Below, piece after piece: positions 1 to 8,227 of a DNA stretch of 34,656 nucleotides. Source of the DNA: CAZGUH01 sp964529005 (lineage in GTDB: Bacteria > Actinomycetota > Acidimicrobiia > Acidimicrobiales > Ilumatobacteraceae); contig CAZGUH010000039.1 in assembly GCA_964529005.1 (NCBI GenBank), forward strand, positions 1 to 34,656, read 5' to 3'. The stretch's first letter is position 1, and the number at the start of each line of letters is the position of its first letter. The notes under the pieces are model-generated. The model worked only from the letters and a program-made list of their open reading frames with translations. It had not been told where the DNA came from and searched no databases. Made by a program: the position numbers and the translations under genes.

Positions 1-64
1 GGTGAAGATGATGGTCGAGCACGATTTGGCGCTGGAAGCAGCCAAAGCCGGCATCACCCTCTGA
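1..64 (+). CDS. C-terminal end of a probable GDP-mannose 4,6-dehydratase (partial)
   Basis: Only the last 20 codons and the TGA stop are inside the window, read from base 2. The residues contain an MV-x2-DL pattern followed by EAAK, which resembles the C-terminal helix of GDP-mannose 4,6-dehydratase (E. coli Gmd has a similar MVANDLEAAK stretch). That enzyme makes GDP-4-keto-6-deoxymannose, a precursor for deoxysugars in surface glycans, so it would fit the three glycosyltransferases that follow. With so few residues this is a suggestion; another nucleotide-sugar enzyme is possible. Confidence 0.4.
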   Translation, partial: VKMMVEHDLALEAAKAGITL

Positions 65-70
65 GCGCAC

Positions 71-76
71 TACCCT
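71..76 (+). promoter_or_regulatory. Candidate -10 (TACCCT) of the glycosyltransferase operon
   Basis: TACCCT ends 8 nt before the ATG at 85 and no Shine-Dalgarno sequence lies between. This is the arrangement expected for a leaderless or nearly leaderless transcript, and it recurs at other starts in this window. Confidence 0.35.
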
Positions 77-84
77 CCCGTCGG

Positions 85-402
85 ATGAAGCTACTTCGAG
101 CGATCGTCGGTCGTGTGCGTGACGACCAGGCCGCAGCGATCCGCGCCGAGCTGGCGGAACTGCGCGAGATCGTGCTCGCGATCAACCATCGCGTCACCAC
201 CGTGCACGACACTGTGATGGCGCTGAACCACGACGTGCGAGCCGGCGCCGAGAGCAGCTTGCCGCTGTTCATCGGCCACACCGAGCAGCTGCGCACCGAC
301 GCCGAGACGGCGGTCGCGGCCGCGCAGGTCATCGAGCGACAGCTCAGCATGCTCGAGGATCGGATCGCCACGTTGACCGCCGCTCCCGACGCAGCGGGAT
401 GA
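85..402 (+). CDS. Small coiled-coil protein, first gene of the glycosyltransferase operon
   Basis: A 105-aa protein with no recognised domain. It has no signal peptide and no membrane segment. Residues ~15-50 and ~65-98 are rich in Ala, Glu, Leu and Arg with heptad-like spacing, so it is probably a helical or coiled-coil protein. Its stop overlaps the start of the next gene in an ATGA, which implies translational coupling to the glycosyltransferase. It may be an accessory or scaffold factor for glycan assembly, but that is based only on position. Confidence 0.7.
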   Translation: MKLLRAIVGRVRDDQAAAIRAELAELREIVLAINHRVTTVHDTVMALNHDVRAGAESSLPLFIGHTEQLRTDAETAVAAAQVIERQLSMLEDRIATLTAAPDAAG

Positions 403-2291
403 CCGTCGCTGCGCCCCGGCGACTGCTCGTCGACGCGCGGCCGCTCGATCACCCGACGGCCCGTCAGCGCGGCATCGGCCGCTACGTCACCGGCCTGCTG
501 CGCGGGCTGGCCGATATCGACGCGCCCGCCGTCGCGATGGTCGGCTCGGCCCGGGAAGCGGCGATGGTCGCCGATGCCGCGCCCGGCATCGAGATCGACA
601 CCCTGTGCCGGTCGACGATTCGCCGCCGGGCCAGCGCCGACACGTGGTTCGTGGCGACGCAGTTGATGCTCCATCCGATCAGCCTCGACCCGATCCCGTC
701 GTGCGTCACGGAGGCTCGGCTTCCTGTCGCCGCCGTGATGTACGACGTCATCCCGTACCGCTATCCCGAGCTGTACCTCGACCGCCCGGCGCCGCGCCGC
801 CAGGCGCCGCTGCGAGCCGCGCTGGCGCGCACGCTCGACCTCGTGCTGGCGATCTCGCGGTTCGCGGCGGAGACGTCGTGTGACGCACTGGCGCTCGACC
901 CGGCGCGGATCGAGGTGATCGGCGCCGGCGTCGACGATCGGTTCCGCCGCCCGTCGGAGGATCCTCGCCGGGTGGTCGCGTCGATCGTCCCCGACGCAGA
1001 CGAGCCATACGTGGTGTCGGTGACGGGCGCCGACGAGCGCAAGAACACCCGCGGCCTGCTCGCCGCGTGGGGCCGCCTGCCCGCCGCCGTGCGCGACCGC
1101 CACCGCTTGGTGATCGCCGCCGGAGCGCCGGCGCCATTGCTCGCCGAGTGGCAGGCAGCCGCGCGGTCGGCCGGATGCTCCGACCGTGTCACGTTCGCCG
1201 GAGCCGTCTCGGACGCCGAGATGGTCGCCCTGCTCCAAGGCGCCCGGTTGGCGGTCGTCCCGTCGCTGGAGGAGGGCTTCGGCCTGCCGGTCGTCGAAGC
1301 TGCGGCATGCGGCGCGCCGGTGATCTGCTCCGACGTGTCGTCCCTGCCCGACGTGCTCGACGAGCCGGCTGCGTGCTTCGACCCCCGCGACCCGCACTCG
1401 ATCGCGACGGCGATCGAGCGCGCGCTGACCGACGACGCGCACCGCGCGGTCCTGTTCGGGGCGGGTGAGCGAGCAGTGCGGCGATGGAGGTGGGACGAGA
1501 CAGCGCGCCGGGTCGTGCGCGCCGTCGCCAACGGCCGGCCGAGACGCCCGCCGCCGCGAGCGCCACGCGTCCGTCTTGCGCTGGCCGGCCCGTTCGAGGA
1601 ATCGGCTTCTCCCATCGGCGCCGTCGACGCAGCCGTCGTCGAGGCGCTCGGGCGCGCCACCGACGCCGAGATCGTGCGCCTGGTCGACGTGTCGTGCAGC
1701 AGCGCGAGCACGCGGCCGGCGTGGGACCGGTATCCCGCGGGCGCGGCGCCGTCGTTGCTCAAAGCGCACGAGTTCGACCACGTGACCGTCGTGCTGGGCA
1801 ACGCTGCGGACCATGTGGCCGCGGAACGCCTCGCGCGCGCTCACCCCTGCCACGTCTGGCTGCACGACAGCTCGCTCGTGGCGCTGCACCTCGGGCTCGC
1901 CGCGCTGTCGGGCTCGCCGGAGTGGTCGGTCCGGCACATGTCCGAGCGCGTGACGGCGAGCCACGGCGAGGAGCTGCTCGCCACGATCGCCGCCGGTGGC
2001 GACGGGGGGCTTCTCGACGCCGACCGCTATGCCGCCTGCGGCGCGAGGTTGCTCGACGAGACGCTGCGCGCCGCCCGATCGGTGATCGTCCACGACGAGG
2101 ACATGCTCCACGCCGCGCTGGCCGCGACCGGCGGGAGGTGTCCGGTTCTCGTCGTGCCCCTGCCGTCTTCGGCGCAAGCTGGCGGTGGGTGGACCTTCGA
2201 CGACCTCGCCGCCGCTCTGCTGTCCTGGTGGGATTCCGTCGACGCGCTCGGGGCCGGGACCGTCCATCGCGCCGGGCTTCCGGCCGCCTGA
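399..2291 (+). CDS. GT4-family glycosyltransferase with an extra C-terminal domain
   Basis: A 630-aa cytoplasmic glycosyltransferase of the GT-B fold. The N-terminal RGIGRYV motif (~25-31) and the EEGFGLPVVEAAACG donor-site motif (residues 291-305, the E-x7-E signature) place it in GT4. These enzymes transfer a sugar from a nucleotide-sugar to a growing lipid-linked or surface glycan. The GT4 core ends near residue 380. The remaining ~240 residues resemble a degenerate acceptor half of a second GT-B enzyme (VVLGNAADH and HVWLHDSS, ~465-500) with no matching donor half. It starts at the ATGA overlap with the upstream gene. Donor and acceptor cannot be read from the sequence. Confidence 0.85.
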   Translation: MTVAAPRRLLVDARPLDHPTARQRGIGRYVTGLLRGLADIDAPAVAMVGSAREAAMVADAAPGIEIDTLCRSTIRRRASADTWFVATQLMLHPISLDPIPSCVTEARLPVAAVMYDVIPYRYPELYLDRPAPRRQAPLRAALARTLDLVLAISRFAAETSCDALALDPARIEVIGAGVDDRFRRPSEDPRRVVASIVPDADEPYVVSVTGADERKNTRGLLAAWGRLPAAVRDRHRLVIAAGAPAPLLAEWQAAARSAGCSDRVTFAGAVSDAEMVALLQGARLAVVPSLEEGFGLPVVEAAACGAPVICSDVSSLPDVLDEPAACFDPRDPHSIATAIERALTDDAHRAVLFGAGERAVRRWRWDETARRVVRAVANGRPRRPPPRAPRVRLALAGPFEESASPIGAVDAAVVEALGRATDAEIVRLVDVSCSSASTRPAWDRYPAGAAPSLLKAHEFDHVTVVLGNAADHVAAERLARAHPCHVWLHDSSLVALHLGLAALSGSPEWSVRHMSERVTASHGEELLATIAAGGDGGLLDADRYAACGARLLDETLRAARSVIVHDEDMLHAALAATGGRCPVLVVPLPSSAQAGGGWTFDDLAAALLSWWDSVDALGAGTVHRAGLPAA

Positions 2292-2312
2292 TGCGACGGG
2301 TCGGTAGCATCC

Positions 2313-2316
2313 GGAG
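2313..2316 (+). promoter_or_regulatory. Ribosome-binding site GGAG, with a TAGCAT hexamer just upstream
   Basis: GGAG lies 5 nt before the ATG at 2322. A TAGCAT hexamer at 2305-2310 could be an internal -10 giving a very short leader, so the GT2 gene may have its own promoter in the 30-bp gap. Confidence 0.3.
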
Positions 2317-2321
2317 ACTCC

Positions 2322-3677
2322 ATGTCCACTGAGCATCCCCGCGTCCGCGTCGTGGTCCTGAACTTCGACGGTGGCCAGATGACGCTCGACTGCCTCGATT
2401 CGCTGCTGGCGACCGAATGGCCTGCCGAGCGCTTGGAGATCGTCGTCGTCGACAACGGCTCGCTCGACAACCTCGCGGACCGCATCCGTGCCGAGTACCG
2501 ACAGGTTCGGCTCGTCGAGCTGCTGGAGAATCGCGGATTCGCCGGCGGCTGCAACACCGGCATGGCCGTGGCCGGCGGCTACGACATGGTGGCACTGATC
2601 AACAACGACGCCACGGTCGACCCCGGCTGGTTGGCGCCGATGGTGGCTGCGCTGCGCGCCGAGCCGCGGCGCGGGGCCGTCAACGCCAAGCTGCTCTTCG
2701 CCGACCGCTACCACAACGTCGACGTCCTCGTGCCGGACGCCAGCCGGTTGCGCAGCAGCGACCCGCGCACGTTGGGCGTGCGCGTCTGCGGAGTGCGGCT
2801 CGACGGCCAACGGGTCGACAGCCGTCTTGCGTTCGACGAGGGCTTCTTCGGCCCCGAGGCGCCCGTCGAGCGCGACGGGGAGGAGATCGCGCGGTGGAGC
2901 AGCGCGCGGGGATCGTTGCGCATCGCAGCCGGCGGCGGCGCGCCGACGACGGTGTCGCTGATGCTGTCGTGTCTCACCGAGGTGAAGGTGACGTTGCGCT
3001 CCGACGTCGACGAGGTCACCGTCGTCGCCGGCCCGACGCCCCGCTGGGTCGACGTGTCGATCCCCTCGACGCCGGTCGACGTCATCAACAACGTCGGCTC
3101 GAACCTCTTCGAGCGCGGCTTCGGCGGCGATCGCGGGTTCCTCGAGATCGACCGTGGTCAGTACGACGAGCCGGCCGAGGTGTTCGCCTGGTGCGGCGGC
3201 GCAGTGCTGATGAAGCGCGAGTACCTCGACGACGTCGGCATGTTCGACGACGCGCTGTTCCTCTACTACGAGGACACCGATCTGTCGTGGCGCGGACGGT
3301 TGCGCGGCTGGACGTACTGGTACGTGCCCGATGCCGTCGTGCGCCACCGTCACGCGCAATCGTCGGGCGTCGGGTCGCCGGTCTTCCGCTACTACACGGA
3401 GCGCAACCGCTTGCTTGTGCTGGTGAAGAACGCGCCGGCCCGCCTGGCGGTGACGATGATCGGCGGTGAGCTCGAACGGTTCGCGATCACGGCGGTGCGC
3501 GACCTGGTGCTGCGGCCGCTCACGCTGCGCTGGCCGCTCGGCCGCGACGTCCGCCACAAGGCACGCGTGCTGAAGGGCTTTGCCGCCGCGCTGCCGGCAG
3601 CGATGCGCCAGCGCTACCGGCCGGGCCGCGTCGTGCGCCGCCGAGATCTGATGCGATGGCAGGTGACGAAGTGGTGA
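2322..3677 (+). CDS. GT2-family glycosyltransferase (rhamnosyltransferase-like) with a large insert
   Basis: A 451-aa GT-A fold transferase. Family features are VVVLNFDGG at the N-terminus, VVVDNGS (41-47), NRGFAGGCNTG (70-80), NNDATVDP (94-101, in place of the DxD metal motif) and EDTDLSWR (317-324), the typical signature of WbbL-like rhamnosyl/glycosyltransferases. Residues ~128-275 are unusual: about 145 residues rich in beta-type sequence separate the nucleotide-binding half from the acceptor half, where most relatives are much shorter. It has no membrane segments. It probably adds a deoxyhexose or hexose to a cell-surface polymer. It overlaps the next gene by a few bases. Confidence 0.87.
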   Translation: MSTEHPRVRVVVLNFDGGQMTLDCLDSLLATEWPAERLEIVVVDNGSLDNLADRIRAEYRQVRLVELLENRGFAGGCNTGMAVAGGYDMVALINNDATVDPGWLAPMVAALRAEPRRGAVNAKLLFADRYHNVDVLVPDASRLRSSDPRTLGVRVCGVRLDGQRVDSRLAFDEGFFGPEAPVERDGEEIARWSSARGSLRIAAGGGAPTTVSLMLSCLTEVKVTLRSDVDEVTVVAGPTPRWVDVSIPSTPVDVINNVGSNLFERGFGGDRGFLEIDRGQYDEPAEVFAWCGGAVLMKREYLDDVGMFDDALFLYYEDTDLSWRGRLRGWTYWYVPDAVVRHRHAQSSGVGSPVFRYYTERNRLLVLVKNAPARLAVTMIGGELERFAITAVRDLVLRPLTLRWPLGRDVRHKARVLKGFAAALPAAMRQRYRPGRVVRRRDLMRWQVTKW

Positions 3678-4858
3678 GCAGTCGTGTGCGCGTGGCGGTC
3701 TACGACCTCTACTGGTCGACGTACGGCGGCGGCGAGCAGGTCGACGGGTCGATCGCCGAGATCCTCGGCGCCGACCACGACGTGACGCTGCTCGGTCCGT
3801 CGCCGGTCGACGTCGACACGACGCGGTCGCGCCTCGGCGTCGACCTCTCGGACTGCGGCTTCCGGCAGGTGGCCGACGACGCCGCGGCCTCCGCAGCGAG
3901 CGCCGACTTCGACGTGTTCGTCAACGGCACCTACCTGAGCCGTGCGATCAACCGCGCGCCGGTCGGCTACTACTACGTGCACTTCCCGCAGCAGCCCCCG
4001 ACGCGCGCGGATCAGCTCCGCCACCGCGTCGGCACCGCGGCCGTGCGCGTGCTGCGCATGCCGCCGCGCCTGCCCCAGCGGCTGCGCGAAGTGCGTGCCG
4101 GCTTCGATCGCTGGGTCGTGCGCGCCGAGCACCTTCCGACATACACGCGCTACCTGGCCAACTCGCGCTTCACCGCGCATTGGGTGCGCGAGCTGTGGGG
4201 CGCGGAGGCCGACGTGCTCTACCCGCCGGTGCGCCCCGAGGTGCGGCCGGGGGCGAAGCGCCCGCTGATCCTGTCGCTGGGCCGTTTCTTCCTGCCCAGC
4301 GCCGGACACTCGAAGAAGCAACTCGACCTGATCGGCGCGTTCGAGCGCATCCACCGCAGCGGCCGCTTGCGCGGCTGGGAGCTGTCGTTGGTCGGCGGCT
4401 GCGACGCGGCCAGCCGCGAGTACGCGCTGGCGGCCAAGCGCGCGGTCGCCGATCTGCCGGCCAGCGTGCACGTCAACGCGCCCGGCGAGCTGGTGCGCTC
4501 ACGGCTGGCCGAGGCGGCGCTGTTCTGGCACGCCGCCGGCTTCGGTGAGGATCCGCGCACGCACCCGCAGCGGTTCGAGCACTTCGGCATCTCGGTGGTC
4601 GAGGCGATGGCGGCGGGCGCCGTGCCGCTCGTCTACGGCGAGGCGGGACCTGCCGAGATCGTGCGCGACGGCGTCGACGGGTTCCACTGGCACACGATCG
4701 ACGAACTGATCGCGCGCACCTGCGAACTGGCGGCCGACCCGCAGCGCCGCGAGGCGCTCTCCGCAGCGGCGATCGATCGGTCGCGGACCTTCGCCGCCGA
4801 CCGTTTCGCCGCCGAGTTGCGCGCCTTCGTCGCCGCCGACGTGGCTCAGGTGGTGTAG
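3671..4858 (+). CDS. GT4-family glycosyltransferase (ALG11/mannosyltransferase-like)
   Basis: About 395 aa. Motifs include the N-terminal YGGGEQVDGSIAEIL, the central SLGRFF...KKQLDLIGAFERI segment typical of ALG11-like mannosyltransferases, and the donor motif FEHFGISVVEAMAAGAVPLVYGEAG. The start is set at GTG 3671 (or GTG 3674, which forms a GTGA overlap with the GT2 stop). AGGTGA at 3661-3666 sits 4-7 nt upstream of these codons, whereas the in-frame ATG at 3656 has no ribosome-binding site. It is the third transferase of the operon and probably extends the same glycan. Its 3' end overlaps the 3' end of the opposing gene by 13 bp. Confidence 0.86.
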   Translation: MVSSRVRVAVYDLYWSTYGGGEQVDGSIAEILGADHDVTLLGPSPVDVDTTRSRLGVDLSDCGFRQVADDAAASAASADFDVFVNGTYLSRAINRAPVGYYYVHFPQQPPTRADQLRHRVGTAAVRVLRMPPRLPQRLREVRAGFDRWVVRAEHLPTYTRYLANSRFTAHWVRELWGAEADVLYPPVRPEVRPGAKRPLILSLGRFFLPSAGHSKKQLDLIGAFERIHRSGRLRGWELSLVGGCDAASREYALAAKRAVADLPASVHVNAPGELVRSRLAEAALFWHAAGFGEDPRTHPQRFEHFGISVVEAMAAGAVPLVYGEAGPAEIVRDGVDGFHWHTIDELIARTCELAADPQRREALSAAAIDRSRTFAADRFAAELRAFVAADVAQVV

Positions 4859-6837
4859 GCCAGCACGTCGATCAGGACGTGCACGTCGCCGGTCTCGTTG
4901 AAGATGTTCAGGCGGCCGCCCGACAGCGGGATGATCGCCAGGTTCGGGGTGTCGACGGCGGGCGCGAAGTTCAGCGTCGACACCGTCGGCCGCGGCCCGC
5001 TGCCGGGCCACACGGTGAGGTACGAGAACGCGTTGGCCTGGGTCGCCGTGAAGTTGGCGATCACCGAGGTCGCGTTCGGCGGCACCCCGTTGACGCCGGC
5101 GATGTCGATCGTGCGCGTCTCGCCCTGGCCCAACGGCGCGCCGGCGCGGGTGTCGAGGACGCGCGTCGGCGAGATCACCGTCGTCGGCGCCCCGCCGCCG
5201 CCGTAATAGCCGAAGACGTCGACGATCAGATCCGTGCTGCTCTCCAGCGCGGCAAGGCGGATCCGTCCGTCGGGGCCGACTGGCACGACGACGAGGTTGG
5301 CGCGGTTGCTGCCGGGGTTGAGGTTCAGGTTCGATGCCACCGGGCGGGCTCGGTCGGACGGGTAGACGGTCACGTATCCGATCCCTGACGGGCCGGCGCC
5401 CGTGACGTTGAGGACCACGGAGGACACGTTGCCGGGGATGCCCTTCGTCCCCGCCACCCGCAGCGAGCGGTCGTCGCCGGGAGCGAACCGGCCGCCGAGG
5501 GCGCTGTTCGGCTGGCGGGTGTCGGCGAGGCGGACGGGCGTGTCGAGACCGGTGAAGCTCGACCCGCCCGTGCCGACGCCTGTGTCGAAGTAGCCGGCGA
5601 CGTCGACCATGACGTTGGTCGGCCCCCACCAGTTGAAGAGCCGGATCTTGCCGCCGGCGCCGACGCGGGCGACGACCATGTTCGGCACGTTCTGGCCGGG
5701 CATCACGTTGAGGTTCGACGCGTTGGGCGGGTCGGTGACGAACGTGGCCTGGTCGTCGAAGATCGCCAGCGGGCCGCCGATCGCCTGGGGGCGCGGATAG
5801 GCGGTGAGATAGGTGGGGGAGGCCTGCTGATCGGCTGCGGTGATGTTGACCAGCACCGCAGCGACGCCGCTCTCGGGCACACCGCCGACGCCGGTGACCT
5901 TCAGCTCGTGGTTCAGGCGCTCGTCGCGGCGTGTGATCGGGTCGAGGGTGATGCTCGTCGACAGGCGACCGTCACCGCTGCGCACCCCGCCTCCGGCGAT
6001 GCCGTGTCCGATGCGGGTGTCGGCGATGCGCACCGGCGCCAGGGGGTGGAACATCCCCGTCGCCGACGTCGGCGGCTGACCCGCGAGGTACATGCAGGTG
6101 TCGAGGCCGAAGCACGTGGTGTCGAGGTCGATGGCGGGCACGGCGCCGGGGAACAGCTCCATGAATCCCTGGACCTTCGTACCGGTCTGCTTGTCTTCGA
6201 TGAACACAGTGTAGAGGCCAGGGAAGGCGACGCCTGCCGTCCACTGGCCGTTGAGGCTCGTCGTCGACGCGAACGAGCCCATCGCCACGCCGTTGCTCAC
6301 GGGCGGCTGGGGCTTGGGTGTTCCGTCGGGGAAGTTCTCGTTGGGGTAGCCGTACGGGATCTGGAAGCTGTCGACGACGACGCGGCCGTCGGGCACCGGA
6401 GTGCTCGAACTGATCTCTCCGACGACACGGAACGCGCCCAGCACACCCGGCACCGGCAGTTCGATGCGCCCGAAGTCGAAGCCCTGGGCAGCGGTGCGCT
6501 CTCCGTGCACGCCACCGGCGTCGCTCGTCCACGGGTCGTACGGGTAGTTGGGGTAGACCTCCAGGCGCACCGACGTCGCGCCGTTCGGGATGTTCAGGGG
6601 AGGCAGGTTGCCGTTGGGATCCCAGTACTGCTGGTCGTCGTACGTGCCCGGCGACATGTCGACGCCGTTTCGGATCGCGTCGACACCGACGGCGCCATCG
6701 ATGCCGTGGTTGTTGACGCTGACGTGCACCGTGGCAGCGTTCACCGGCGACGCCGTCGTCACCGCCGCGGCGGTCGTCGCCAGCAGCGCGGTCGCCACGA
6801 CCGCGCGGACCGAGGGCAGGGAACGGGTTCTCGACAT
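4846..6837 (-). CDS. Secreted DTR-repeat protein (three repeats, cysteine-free)
   Basis: A 663-aa exported protein. A signal peptide occupies residues 1-35 (Arg-rich start, hydrophobic core, cleavage near VNA-A). Residues ~36-262 form an unrecognised domain rich in Pro, Tyr and Gly. Three repeats follow at ~263-418, 427-545 and 553-661. Each starts with P-x-R-hydrophobic-x-DTR (DTR at 273, 439 and 562), has a central NxT-containing strand, then SNLN or STLN, and ends in hydrophobic-DV-x-GY. There is no LPXTG or C-terminal membrane anchor. GGAGG lies 5 nt before the ATG. Two other proteins in the window (11298-13049 and 13049-14875) share the repeat, but their repeats carry paired cysteines and this one has none. 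It is probably a cell-surface or matrix protein; its ligand is unknown. Confidence 0.85.
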   Translation of the reverse strand: MSRTRSLPSVRAVVATALLATTAAAVTTASPVNAATVHVSVNNHGIDGAVGVDAIRNGVDMSPGTYDDQQYWDPNGNLPPLNIPNGATSVRLEVYPNYPYDPWTSDAGGVHGERTAAQGFDFGRIELPVPGVLGAFRVVGEISSSTPVPDGRVVVDSFQIPYGYPNENFPDGTPKPQPPVSNGVAMGSFASTTSLNGQWTAGVAFPGLYTVFIEDKQTGTKVQGFMELFPGAVPAIDLDTTCFGLDTCMYLAGQPPTSATGMFHPLAPVRIADTRIGHGIAGGGVRSGDGRLSTSITLDPITRRDERLNHELKVTGVGGVPESGVAAVLVNITAADQQASPTYLTAYPRPQAIGGPLAIFDDQATFVTDPPNASNLNVMPGQNVPNMVVARVGAGGKIRLFNWWGPTNVMVDVAGYFDTGVGTGGSSFTGLDTPVRLADTRQPNSALGGRFAPGDDRSLRVAGTKGIPGNVSSVVLNVTGAGPSGIGYVTVYPSDRARPVASNLNLNPGSNRANLVVVPVGPDGRIRLAALESSTDLIVDVFGYYGGGGAPTTVISPTRVLDTRAGAPLGQGETRTIDIAGVNGVPPNATSVIANFTATQANAFSYLTVWPGSGPRPTVSTLNFAPAVDTPNLAIIPLSGGRLNIFNETGDVHVLIDVLAYTT

Positions 6838-6850
6838 GAGGGCCTCCGAC

Positions 6851-6874
6851 GCCGTCGCTCTTGGCAGCGACGGC
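6851..6874 (-). promoter_or_regulatory. Perfect 9-bp stem-loop in the leader of the DTR-repeat gene
   Basis: GCCGTCGCT and AGCGACGGC pair perfectly around a 6-nt loop, ending 14 nt upstream of the ATG at 6837 and close to its GGAGG. A second copy of the left arm as read in the transcript (plus-strand positions 6883-6889) could compete for the same partner. It may control access to the ribosome-binding site. Confidence 0.4.
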
Positions 6875-6943
6875 TCTCATCCGCGACGGTTTTTCGGCAC
6901 TTCGGGCTGCCCGCTCGAGCCACCGGCGCACCGTCCTATCAAC

Positions 6944-6974
6944 TTGAGCCGCCCTTGCTCAACGCGAAGGGCGG
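6944..6974 (-). terminator. Interlocking inverted repeats after the methyltransferase gene
   Basis: CCGCCCTT (6949-6956) pairs with AAGGGCGG (6967-6974). TTGAGC (6944-6949) pairs with GCTCAA (6957-6962), which lies in the loop of the first hairpin. The two hairpins are largely mutually exclusive. The element starts 22 nt after the methyltransferase stop and lies ~107 nt upstream of the next gene. It has no T-run, so it may be a terminator or an attenuator-like switch. Confidence 0.4.
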
Positions 6975-6996
6975 GTGAATCACTCTGCGTGTTCTA

Positions 6997-8139
6997 TCAG
7001 ATGCGCCGTGTGAGGCGACGTAGCCGTCCGTCAGGTAGCCGGTCGACCGCCCGACGAAACATCCGCAACGCGCCGCGCGCGCCCGGCAACCGCCCCGCTG
7101 CTCGCCGGATCCTCGTCCGACGGGGCGCCGGAGGCGGCGCCGCGCCCAGCGCCTCCGTCAGCTCGTTGCGCGTCCGCACCATCGTGGCCACGTAGGTCTC
7201 GGGGTAGTAGATGCCGTGGGCGGTGACTGCGGCGTGCTCGCGCTCGTCTTCCTCCGCGGTCCACGCATCGAGCTGCGCGCGATCGCGCAGCGCGTCCTTG
7301 TTCGGCCGGGCGATCACGTACGCGAACAGCGTGCTGTCCGGGTGGGCGTCGACGAACGCCTCGTCCGCTCGGATCACGCGCTCGACGATCGGGCGGATCT
7401 CGTGCGGACGTCCCTCGAACAACGAATCGTTGTGGGTGAGCAGGAGGTAGGCGATGGCGCCGCCGAGGCGTGCCTCGTGCTCGATGGTGAAGTAGCGCCG
7501 CAGCGTCGGCCAGAAGAGCTCGGAATGCACCGCTTCGGACGGATCCGTCTCGAGCATCATGGCGAGGCCCGGATAGTGCATACCGCAGCGGTAGGCCTCC
7601 GGGAGCGCGCGGTCCACGTCGAACGCGGCCTCCCACTGCTGCGCCGTGTACTGATTGCGGTGCGGACCGACGTAGTCCCACGAGACGAACACGCCGTCGG
7701 GCGGCAGGCGTCGGGCGATCTCGCGCATCACGCGGTCGATGTACGCGACGTGGTGCATCGCGGCGTGGTTGACCACCAGGTCGATGTCACCGGGCGGGAA
7801 GGCCGCCGAGTTCGTGTCCATCTGCACGTACTCGAGGGGCAGGCGCTGGTCCTGCGCGATGGCGCGTGGCTGATCGAGGAGGTCGTCGAGCAGATCGACG
7901 CCCACTCCCCGCTCGATGACGCCGCGGGCCAGCAGGTCGCGCTCCACCCATCCGTTGCCGCAGTTGAGGATCAGCGCATTGTGGAACGGTCCGCCGCGGT
8001 GGGCGAGGAGGTGGTCCATCCACGACATCGCCGGATCGCCGGTCGCTCGCCGGTTGAGGTACGAGACGACCTGAGGGTGGTCGTTCCAGTAGCGGCCCGT
8101 GTAGTACACGTCCGCCGACTTCGTGTTGGGCTCGTACAT
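6997..8139 (-). CDS. Class I SAM-dependent methyltransferase
   Basis: About 380 aa. The N-terminal third has a Rossmann methyltransferase core: LNCGNGWVERD (motif I, a variant of the usual GxGxG, residues ~58-68), GVGVDLLDD (motif II), DIDLVVNHAAMHHV (motif IV) and a later VFVSWDYVGPHR. It resembles methyltransferases found among polysaccharide genes, which methylate sugars or sugar precursors. The C-terminal ~150 residues are less conserved and end in an Arg-rich tail. ATG 8139 is preferred; GTG 8148 adds three residues and neither has a good ribosome-binding site. The substrate is unknown, though its position beside glycosyltransferases and a secreted protein suggests glycan modification. 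Confidence 0.8.
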   Translation of the reverse strand: MYEPNTKSADVYYTGRYWNDHPQVVSYLNRRATGDPAMSWMDHLLAHRGGPFHNALILNCGNGWVERDLLARGVIERGVGVDLLDDLLDQPRAIAQDQRLPLEYVQMDTNSAAFPPGDIDLVVNHAAMHHVAYIDRVMREIARRLPPDGVFVSWDYVGPHRNQYTAQQWEAAFDVDRALPEAYRCGMHYPGLAMMLETDPSEAVHSELFWPTLRRYFTIEHEARLGGAIAYLLLTHNDSLFEGRPHEIRPIVERVIRADEAFVDAHPDSTLFAYVIARPNKDALRDRAQLDAWTAEEDEREHAAVTAHGIYYPETYVATMVRTRNELTEALGAAPPPAPRRTRIRRAAGRLPGARGALRMFRRAVDRLPDGRLRRLTRRI

Positions 8140-8227
8140 CGCCGTCACGTTGTCACATCCCGGCCCGCGCCGACGGTGTCTGCTGCTGCGCGCCGCACCG
8201 CCGCGGGCGCACGGGCCACGTCGGCGC

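Noticed and set aside
54..3557. 1167-codon open frame on the minus strand opposite the glycosyltransferases
   Set aside because: It is composed almost wholly of Arg, Asp, Val, His and Ala codons that mirror high-GC codon use on the other strand, has no domain, and covers two clear genes.
6838..6996. Known c-di-GMP or c-di-AMP riboswitch upstream of the DTR protein
   Set aside because: The conserved GEMM and ydaO core sequences are missing; the hairpins are reported as an unknown structure instead.
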